Position numbers and translations under genes: made by a program
Assembly: GCA_934632155.1 (NCBI GenBank)
Contig: CAKTXZ010000013.1
Span: 5,575-69,574, forward strand
Source: an uncultured Clostridia bacterium
GTDB taxonomy: Bacteria > Bacillota > Clostridia > Christensenellales > Aristaeellaceae
DNA: 64,000 nt
Direction of reading: 5' to 3'
Shown here: positions 57,909-64,000 of the stretch, one piece after another
Layout: every line of letters begins with the position of its first letter
Numbering within the stretch: position 1 is the first letter of the stretch
Notes under the pieces: model-generated
The model's database searches: none
What the model was told of the DNA's origin: nothing
The model's input: the letters and a program-made list of their open reading frames with translations, nothing else

Positions 57909-59273
57909 TCAGTTGACGGTAGGCGAATGCGAGATGCTGTAGTCCTGATTCACTTGGAAGGAAAAGGACGCCTGGGCATTGCTCACCGCGAAGGGCATAT
58001 TCCCCGACCATTTGCCGGGCGTTGAATCGGCGGTAACGGTGATCTTCGCGCCGGCGATGACTTTTCCCGAGCGCGCGCCGTTATAGCCGCTGCCCGAGAA
58101 GGTGCAGCCGCTGCAGGATACCGTGTAAAACTTGAGGGGCGGCATCTGGGAAGGGGCGACGGTGGGCGCGGCGGTGGACGCGGCGGCGCCCGATACGGCC
58201 TCGTATGTCATGCAGGCGGCGATTTGCTCCGCCTTGAAATATTCCGTCGCCGGCCCAAAATAGAATCTGACGTCGTTGAATTTCCAGTGACTCAGCTTCT
58301 TTCCCTTCGGGATACTGGCCGTAACGCGCAGCGTAACGCTGCCGCCCTCCTCCTGACGGTTGGAGGCGCGGTTTTTGTAGTCGTTCGTAAAATCGAACTC
58401 GTTGAAATATCCGCCCGCGCCGCTGGTCAAAGATGCGCTTTTCAGGAAGCACATCTTGGCGTTGATGGACTTGACCAGCAGCGGCTCGCCCGTTCTGCGC
58501 TGCCGCACGGTCTCGGCGTCCGGCTTGGTAACGCTCCCCTTGCCGTCCATGACGCATTCGATGATCATATCCTGCCTGAGGCCGCGCACGGTGAAGCTTT
58601 TTACGCGGTTATTAAAATGATAGGCGACGCCGTCGATGACCCAGTAATCGATGCGCTTGCCCGCGGCAGAATCGTACGCCACGCGGAAATCCACGCTGCC
58701 CTGACGCGAAAAGGTCAGCCGGTCGGTTTTCGCACCCACCTCCCTCGTGCCGTCGAGCAATTGCAGCGTCGCGCCGACTGCGCGTAAGACGAATTCGCCG
58801 TCGGGCGCGTTCTCGGCGTTCGGCGCGGGCGCCGGGGTTGTGATGGCGCCCGGATTCGTCAGGCGCAGGTGCTCCTCGCTCAGGCGGCGCAGCGTCTCGG
58901 GAAAGGCGACGCCCGTCTCCGAAAGCCCGGCCGCCTTCTGAAATCTGGCGACGGCCGCTTTGGTCTTCACGCCGAAAACGCCGTCCGCCTTGTCCTTCAG
59001 GTAGCCCAGCGCGATCAGCCTGCGCTGCATCTCCCGCACGTCCGCCTTCCGATCCCTGACGCTTTGATACAGCGCGCCCTCGGGATAGTATTCCTTCGTT
59101 TCGGTTTTTCCGCATTTGCTGCATACGCGCCGACGTACACCCATGGCGTTGTCGGTCGCCTCCTGCGCGATCTCCCATCCGCTCCATTGATGCTTGCAGG
59201 CGGCCTGCGCGGGCAGGACGGCGGAAAACAAAACCACGGCCAGCAGTAAAACGATGATGCGTTTTCCTCTCAT
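57909..59273 (-). CDS. secreted multi-domain peptidoglycan-binding protein
   Basis: A 454-residue exported protein. Signal peptide 1-24, then a small Cys/His/Trp module (CKHQWSGW, VCSKCGKTE), then PG_binding_1 at about 75-135 (VREMQRRLIALGYLKDKADG, FGVKTKAAVARFQ). The last 280 residues contain two similar strand units (IDYWVIDGVAYHFNN and LSHWKFNDVRFYFGP) and an InlB-repeat-like end (GAKITVTADSTPGKWSGN). It probably sits on the wall. GGAGGATCG precedes ATG 59273. It follows the CHAP gene by 124 bases and may belong to the same operon. Function is unknown. Confidence 0.78.
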   Translation of the reverse strand: MRGKRIIVLLLAVVLFSAVLPAQAACKHQWSGWEIAQEATDNAMGVRRRVCSKCGKTETKEYYPEGALYQSVRDRKADVREMQRRLIALGYLKDKADGVFGVKTKAAVARFQKAAGLSETGVAFPETLRRLSEEHLRLTNPGAITTPAPAPNAENAPDGEFVLRAVGATLQLLDGTREVGAKTDRLTFSRQGSVDFRVAYDSAAGKRIDYWVIDGVAYHFNNRVKSFTVRGLRQDMIIECVMDGKGSVTKPDAETVRQRRTGEPLLVKSINAKMCFLKSASLTSGAGGYFNEFDFTNDYKNRASNRQEEGGSVTLRVTASIPKGKKLSHWKFNDVRFYFGPATEYFKAEQIAACMTYEAVSGAAASTAAPTVAPSQMPPLKFYTVSCSGCTFSGSGYNGARSGKVIAGAKITVTADSTPGKWSGNMPFAVSNAQASFSFQVNQDYSISHSPTVN

Positions 59274-59397
59274 GGGGCGATCCTCCTCTCGGTTCAGTCG
59301 GTCAGAGCGGTTGACGCGGCGCCGGATATTTAGCGGCGCGGCCATGCCTTGTCGCATCTGTGGAGCGGCGCGGGAAGGCCGTCCCGCATCCATAGGG

Positions 59398-60291
59398 CTA
59401 ATACCACGTCTGGCAGAATTCGTTGACATACCAGTTGTTTTTATGCGGCGTATACTGGAAGACGTCCGGCTCGGTGCGCTCGTTTTCAGGGGCGGCGGAC
59501 ATATTCCTGTCCGCCCTGGCGTTGCTGTCGTACAGATAGCAATAGCGCTTGATACGGCTGGACATATTTCCCTCCACGGTGAAAACCTGATACACGCCGT
59601 CGCCGCGGTCGACAACGTCGGTCACCAGCCCGACATGCACAAAGGCGTAATAATCCCGCTGGCCGTAAATCACCAGATAGCCCGGACGCGGGATATTCGT
59701 CACGCGTTCCATATTGGTAAAGGCGGTATCCAGCTTGGGCACGGCGGCCTCGCGAACGCCGTAGGGCACGCCGCCCGCATGGGGCTTGACCTTGCGGAAG
59801 GTATCCGTCGGCTCCAGCGGCACGCCCGCCGTATCCAGACAATAGCCCACAAACGCGCCGCACCAGCCGCAGGCATAGCCCCACCATTTGGTGTACTTAT
59901 TGTGCTTAGGCTCCTTGGAGAAGGTTTTGCCCTTATTTTCCTCCCATTCGCGCAAGCCGATGCGGATTGCCTCCCGAATGACGGCGGGCACGTCGTCCGC
60001 CTGCGAAGCCTCTTCGGGCGCGTCCTGCGATACCTCTACCGCAAGCTGCCATTCCGCGCCCTGCGCGGAAACCAGCGTGAGCGTGGCGAAGCCCTCCGCC
60101 ACGGCGACGATGGTATTCTCCCGGCCATAGGCGACGCTTTCATCGTCGCTTTCCCAATAGCCCTCGTAGGGCAGCGTCAGCGTGCGGCTTGCGCCCGGAC
60201 GCAGCAGCACCGTATCCGGCAGCCCCTCCGCCGCGCACGCCAGCGGAAGCAAAAGCGCCAGCACAGCCAGCGCGCTTATCAGCCGCTTCAT
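59398..60291 (-). CDS. secreted CHAP-type cysteine amidase/peptidase
   Basis: A 297-residue exported enzyme. Signal peptide 1-21; residues about 25-90 form a small Ig/BIG2-like domain (ESDDESVAYGRENTIVAVAEG); residues about 105-260 are a CHAP domain with WCGAFVGYC (nucleophile Cys144), His219 in VHVGLV and the VEGN site near 240. Expected activity is cleavage of amide bonds in peptidoglycan. Its start overlaps the P-II stop by four bases, so it is translated together with that cytoplasmic signal protein, an unusual link. Confidence 0.85.
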   Translation of the reverse strand: MKRLISALAVLALLLPLACAAEGLPDTVLLRPGASRTLTLPYEGYWESDDESVAYGRENTIVAVAEGFATLTLVSAQGAEWQLAVEVSQDAPEEASQADDVPAVIREAIRIGLREWEENKGKTFSKEPKHNKYTKWWGYACGWCGAFVGYCLDTAGVPLEPTDTFRKVKPHAGGVPYGVREAAVPKLDTAFTNMERVTNIPRPGYLVIYGQRDYYAFVHVGLVTDVVDRGDGVYQVFTVEGNMSSRIKRYCYLYDSNARADRNMSAAPENERTEPDVFQYTPHKNNWYVNEFCQTWY

Positions 60292-61001
60292 TCCGCATCC
60301 TCCTCCGGCACGGCCATGCGGGCGACGCCCATCACATCCGTCACCGGCAGGCTGAAAACAATGCCGTGCCCCTCCGTTGTCAGCCCCGCGCCCTTGGTGA
60401 TGGCCTGCATGATCGGCGTTTTATCCTCATGCTCCGTCAGAATCAGCACCATTTCCTTTTCGGGCTGAATGGTGATGCCCAGAAACTGCGCGGCCTCCTT
60501 CGCGTCCGCGCCGCGCGCATGCACCACCGTGCCGCCGCGCGCCCCGGCGGACAGCGCGGCGTCCATCACCAGCTCGGTATACCCTTTGTTCACGATCGCA
60601 ATGATCAGATCATGCGCTGCGTTCTCCTGCTGCATGCCGTTTTTCCCCTCCTCGATAGCGGCGGGCGACTCCGCGCCCATGAGATATTCCTTTGTTTTCG
60701 AACCGCCGATGCTGCCCACCGGCACGGTAAAGGCGACGCCCCTGCCGGGCAGATCGATATCCAGCGCGCGGGACAGGCAGCGCATGGCGCGACGCGCCAC
60801 GCCGCTTTGCACGAAGCTGACCACCACGTCCTTGGCCGTGTCCTTCAGCCCCAGCAGGCTCAGAATGCCCTTATGCGCCGTGCCCGTGCCCAGAAACACG
60901 AAATGCACCCGAACGTCCTGCTGCCGCAGCAGGGCGACCACGCCGTCGCCCTTGCCGCGATCCACGATGGTAAAGAGCATTTTCAACGATGCGTTTTGCA
61001 T
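60288..61001 (-). CDS. tandem P-II-like signal protein
   Basis: A 237-residue cytoplasmic protein made of two P-II-like units (about 1-108 and 125-225). The halves align by hand: IVDRGKGDGVVALL with IVNKGYTELVMDAA, and GRGVAFTVPVGSIGG with GHGIVFSLPVTDVMG. The T-loop Tyr of GlnB is not evident, so this is not a classical nitrogen sensor. It lies 21 bases after DUF1538, a known genomic partner of P-II-type domains, and probably regulates that membrane protein by ligand binding. The ligand is unknown. Confidence 0.83.
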   Translation of the reverse strand: MQNASLKMLFTIVDRGKGDGVVALLRQQDVRVHFVFLGTGTAHKGILSLLGLKDTAKDVVVSFVQSGVARRAMRCLSRALDIDLPGRGVAFTVPVGSIGGSKTKEYLMGAESPAAIEEGKNGMQQENAAHDLIIAIVNKGYTELVMDAALSAGARGGTVVHARGADAKEAAQFLGITIQPEKEMVLILTEHEDKTPIMQAITKGAGLTTEGHGIVFSLPVTDVMGVARMAVPEEDAE

Positions 61002-61021
61002 ACTTCCTCCCTTAGTACGCC

Positions 61022-62593
61022 TCAGACGTCGATGATTTCATCGTCGCCCGGCGCGCGTTCGTCCGTCGCGGGCTGCCGCCGCGCGCCGGCCTTGGATTTG
61101 ACGCGATAGATCACGCCCAGCACCTCTATGGCGATCAGCGGCGTCATGGCGACCATCGCCACAATGCCAAAGGCGTCGCGAAGAATATTGCCGCCCAGCG
61201 CGCCGCACGCGCCCATCGCCAGCGGCAGCATGAACGCCGCCGTCATGGGGCCGGACGCCACGCCGCCCGAGTCGAACGCAATGGCGGTAAAAATCGGATC
61301 GGAGAAAAAGGAAAGCCCCAGCGCGATGGCATAGCCCGGCGCGATGAACCACCAGACGGATATGCCCGTGAGCACGCGCGTCATGGCAAGGCCGACGGAA
61401 GCCGAAACGCCGATGGAAAGCGTGGTCATCATGACGGATTTTTTGATCGCGCCCGAGGTCACCTGCTCCACCTGCGCGTTGAGGACGTGCACAGCGGGCT
61501 CCGCCGCGACGACCATATAGCCCATCAGCATGCCCAGCGGAATGAGCATATATCGATACCGGCTCGCCGCGATGGCGCGGCCCAGATAATCGCCCATCGG
61601 CAGGAAGCCGACGTTCACGCCCGTCAGGAAGATCACCAGCCCGGCGTAGGTATATAAAACGCCCACGCCCATGCGTTTAATCTCCGCCGCGGGCAGGCGC
61701 AGGGCGAAAATCTGAAACAGGAAAAACAGCGCCACGATCGGCAGCAGCGAGACCAGAACCTCCTTCAGATAGGTGGGCAGGCTCTGCGCGTAGGTCTGCA
61801 TCATCTCCCGTGTCGTGCTGACGCTTGCCGCGGCGCTTTCGCCGGGCGTGTTGGTCAGGCTCGGATAAAACAGGCTGATGAGCATGACGGCCAGAATCGG
61901 CCCGATTGAGCACAGCGCCACCAGTCCGAAGCTATCGTCCTGCGCCCCCTTGCCGCCGCGCACATTGGCCACGCCCATGCCCAGCGCCAGAATGAAGGGC
62001 ACCGTCATCGGCCCCGTCGTCACGCCGCCGGAATCAAACGCCATGGGCAGGAACTCGGGCTTGATGAACGCGCCCAGTGCGAAAACCACGGCATACAGCC
62101 CGATCAGGATATAGGACAAACGGAGCTTGAAGAGGATGCGCAGCAGCGCTACTACCAGAAAAATGCCCACGCCCACCGCGACCGTCATGATCAAAACCAT
62201 ATTGGGCACGCCCTGCACCTGATTGGCCAGCACAGAAAGGTCGGGCTCGGCCATGGTGATAAGCACGCCCATCAGGAAGGCGATCACGCCCAGCAGCCAA
62301 ATGCTCTTGCTGCGCGTCAGGTGCGCGCCCATATGCGTGCCCATGGGCAGCATGGCCATGTCCGCGCCCAGCGTAAAGAGCCCCATGCCCGCAATCAGCA
62401 GCAGCGCGCCGAGCAAAAACATGCTCAGCATGCCCAGATCCACCGGCAGGAACAGCAGGCTCAGCGCCAGCACCAGCAGCGTGATGGGCAGTACGGAGGA
62501 AATCGATTCGCGCAGCTTCTCCTTGAGCTTTTTGTTAATCGCGTGGCGCTGCGGCATGAGGGTATTGAGTGTCGTTTCGATTTTTTTGCGCAA
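61022..62593 (-). CDS. DUF1538 family polytopic membrane protein (TTG start)
   Basis: A 523-residue protein with about 12 to 14 membrane helices in two homologous halves, each with FDSGGV followed by GPMT (near residues 186 and 420) and a FLPMG/MLPMG stretch. This pattern suggests an inverted- or direct-repeat transporter with a central ion or substrate site. DUF1538 has no settled function; its P-II partner suggests regulated transport. The start codon is TTG at 62593, directly after the upstream TAA, with GGAGCGG 6 bases before it. Confidence 0.85.
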   Translation of the reverse strand: MRKKIETTLNTLMPQRHAINKKLKEKLRESISSVLPITLLVLALSLLFLPVDLGMLSMFLLGALLLIAGMGLFTLGADMAMLPMGTHMGAHLTRSKSIWLLGVIAFLMGVLITMAEPDLSVLANQVQGVPNMVLIMTVAVGVGIFLVVALLRILFKLRLSYILIGLYAVVFALGAFIKPEFLPMAFDSGGVTTGPMTVPFILALGMGVANVRGGKGAQDDSFGLVALCSIGPILAVMLISLFYPSLTNTPGESAAASVSTTREMMQTYAQSLPTYLKEVLVSLLPIVALFFLFQIFALRLPAAEIKRMGVGVLYTYAGLVIFLTGVNVGFLPMGDYLGRAIAASRYRYMLIPLGMLMGYMVVAAEPAVHVLNAQVEQVTSGAIKKSVMMTTLSIGVSASVGLAMTRVLTGISVWWFIAPGYAIALGLSFFSDPIFTAIAFDSGGVASGPMTAAFMLPLAMGACGALGGNILRDAFGIVAMVAMTPLIAIEVLGVIYRVKSKAGARRQPATDERAPGDDEIIDV

Positions 62594-63715
62594 TTATTCC
62601 GCTCCTTTCCCGGAAGTATCCGCGTCGGGGGCGTCTCCCGCGCGCGAAGGCGCTTCCGGCCTGTGGCGCATGCCGTGCGCGCTGTCCAAAACGACGCAGA
62701 GCATGCCGATGATAAGCGTGAGGTAATAGGTGAAAAAGCGCCAGAGCAGCAGCGCGCCCAGCAGCTTATTTTCGGGAAAAACGTCCTGAAAAAAAAGGTA
62801 AAAGCCGCCCTCCTGCGCGCCGGAGGCGCCGGGCAGGGGCGTAAAGGACGCCGCGATGTAAAGCAGGAACTGCAGCGCCAGAATCTCGCCGTAGCTGCAG
62901 GCGCTTTGCCCCATCGCGCGGTAGACGAAATAGGCGATGCTCATCAGCGCCAGCACCTGCACGCAGGAAATCGCAACCAGCCAGAGCAGTTGCAGCGGAT
63001 GATGCGTCAGCATATCCACGCTGGCATGAAAATCGCCCAGCGCGGCGTCGGCGCGCGAGGTCGCGCGCGGAACGTCCTTGACAAGGCGCAGACATTTGCC
63101 GATGTGAATGAAAAGCGTGATGATCCAGCGGACGATGTTTTTACTGATGGCCAGCAGAATCACCGCCGCCACTGTAAAGCCGTTGAGCACAAAGCCCGTC
63201 GCCACAATCACCCGGCCGCGCGCAACGCATTGCCCCACAATGCCCGGATTAAATACCCACAGCAGCGCGCCCATCGTCAGCAGCGCCACCTGAAAGCAGA
63301 AAAATTTCACCGCCAGCCCGGAGGAGGAAATGCCGGTGGGCACGCCGCGTTTTTTGAAGGCAAACACCTGCATCGGCTGCCCGCCCGTCGCCGCCGGGGT
63401 CACATTGGAATAGAACATGCCCACCAGCGACACCAGCAGAGAATCCCGATAGCGAACGCGAAGCTTCTGCATATGGAAAAAGGCATGCAGCCCGAGCGCC
63501 TCAAAATTGACAAATACAACATAGGAAGCGACCGCCGCCGCCACCCACCGCAGGTCGGAAGCGCACAGCGCGCGCCACGCGTCGCCGATATCGCCGTTGC
63601 GCGCGCCCAGAAATATAACCAGCCCGATGGTAGAAAAAATAACCAGCGCGTTCAGCAGCTTGCCTCGCTTCTGTTTGGTTAACTTTCCCAAGGCGTTTTG
63701 CTCCGTTCTGCTCAT
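62594..63715 (-). CDS. LPG-synthase transmembrane-domain (UPF0104) family protein
   Basis: A 373-residue protein with about eight membrane helices and the family signatures SNVTPAATGGQPMQVF and ASFTPLPGASGAQEGGF. It matches the flippase-like membrane part of MprF/lysylphosphatidylglycerol synthase, without the C-terminal synthase domain, so a lipid- or glycolipid-handling role is more likely than lysine transfer. The ATG at 63715 has no good ribosome site; a short leader with a GCGGG/CCCGC hairpin comes just before it. It heads the operon with DUF1538, P-II and CHAP. Confidence 0.87.
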   Translation of the reverse strand: MSRTEQNALGKLTKQKRGKLLNALVIFSTIGLVIFLGARNGDIGDAWRALCASDLRWVAAAVASYVVFVNFEALGLHAFFHMQKLRVRYRDSLLVSLVGMFYSNVTPAATGGQPMQVFAFKKRGVPTGISSSGLAVKFFCFQVALLTMGALLWVFNPGIVGQCVARGRVIVATGFVLNGFTVAAVILLAISKNIVRWIITLFIHIGKCLRLVKDVPRATSRADAALGDFHASVDMLTHHPLQLLWLVAISCVQVLALMSIAYFVYRAMGQSACSYGEILALQFLLYIAASFTPLPGASGAQEGGFYLFFQDVFPENKLLGALLLWRFFTYYLTLIIGMLCVVLDSAHGMRHRPEAPSRAGDAPDADTSGKGAE

Positions 63716-63724
63716 TGAATCGTG

Positions 63725-63775
63725 CGGGTAGTTCCCGCCTTTTATAGTATATCACATCGCCGCGCACTTTGTCAC
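63725..63775 (-). promoter_or_regulatory. promoter and leader hairpin of the LPG-TM/DUF1538/P-II operon
   Basis: Minus-strand GTGACA (63770-63775), 18 bases, TATACT (63746-63751). The start is near 63739, so GCGGG-AACTA-CCCGC (63725-63739) forms a hairpin at the 5' end of a leader of about 24 bases. The remaining DNA to 64000 holds no gene that I can support. Confidence 0.65.
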
Positions 63776-64000
63776 TACTAAATTGCGGCATGTGTGGGGC
63801 GTTCCGGCCCGGAACGCCCCCATGGCAGCTTTGGCAAGCGCGAAAAGCGCCGCGTAGCTTTTCCAATCCGCCCTTCCCCCGGCGCAACCGTGCGCGGAGG
63901 AAATCCCACGAACAGCGCAAAAGCCTGTAATCCACGGCAGCGACGCTCCGCGCGGTTTCTCCATCCGCGCCCAGCGCGCGCGGCGTAAGCCCACGAACAG

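Noticed and set aside
57632..57916. Plus-strand 94-codon frame before the PG-binding gene
   Set aside because: No ribosome site, no domain, low-complexity composition; it overlaps the 3' end of the real minus-strand gene.

Overview
The window reads as chromosomal DNA of a GC-rich (about 60% by eye) Gram-positive-type bacterium, most likely an uncultured or gut-type member of the Clostridia. The evidence is a Firmicutes-size RpoB/RpoC pair, DUF4364, DUF4363-DUF421, PdaB-like deacetylase, TIGR01906 and TIGR04086 membrane proteins, secA-prfB linkage, clear AGGAGG ribosome sites and many sigma-A promoters with 17-bp spacers. The order-level assignment is inference. No rRNA, tRNA, transposase, integrase or phage gene was found; the gene content is mostly core.

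Layout. 1-9.4 kb: end of a CofE-like ligase gene, a TIGR04086 membrane protein, a NagD-type HAD phosphatase, a zinc-ribbon membrane protein, tcdA, a secreted lamin-tail/CotH protein, then a PdaB-like deacetylase and a two-OB-fold SSB-like protein. 9.5-12.8 kb: a sugar ABC importer (binding protein, hairpin, two permeases) behind an operator-rich leader. 12.9-18.5 kb: ATP-grasp ligase, phosphofructokinase, HerA-like ATPase, fused ispDF and DUF4364. 18.9-26.4 kb: rpoB-rpoC under their own promoter, without rplJL or rpsLG beside them. 26.7-30.5 kb: nucleoside hydrolase plus GH43 glycosidase, divergent from galE. 31-38.8 kb: lipoprotein, pgsA, DUF4363-DUF421, GH25-LysM lysozyme, orphan mazF, and a LysR regulator divergent from a two-gene chromate-type transporter. 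39-41.2 kb: a secreted protein, a roughly 0.5-kb cluster of evenly spaced palindromic repeats, and rpsT. 41.3-48.9 kb: ABC exporter, tsaD, TIGR01906, prfB, secA. 49-53.6 kb: a second sugar ABC importer with its own ATPase and a cre-like site on the promoter. 53.9-57.5 kb: small peptidoglycan-binding protein, tex, TauE/SafE permease. 57.9-63.8 kb: a run of wall/membrane genes comprising LPG-synthase-like flippase-type protein, DUF1538 transporter-like protein, tandem P-II protein, CHAP amidase and a PG-binding secreted protein.

How it works together. Two sugar importers, a GH43 enzyme, galE and phosphofructokinase suggest growth on plant- or host-derived carbohydrates, with at least one importer likely under CcpA-type control. 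Several secreted wall-active proteins (PdaB-like, GH25-LysM, CHAP, two PG-binding proteins) fit a monoderm envelope. The most unusual items are the regularly spaced palindromic repeats at about 39.98-40.4 kb with no cas genes, the tandem P-II/DUF1538 operon, a binding protein with both a lipobox and a sorting-signal-like tail, the UUG-started rpsT with a palindromic leader, and the isolated rpoBC pair with an acidic RpoB tail.
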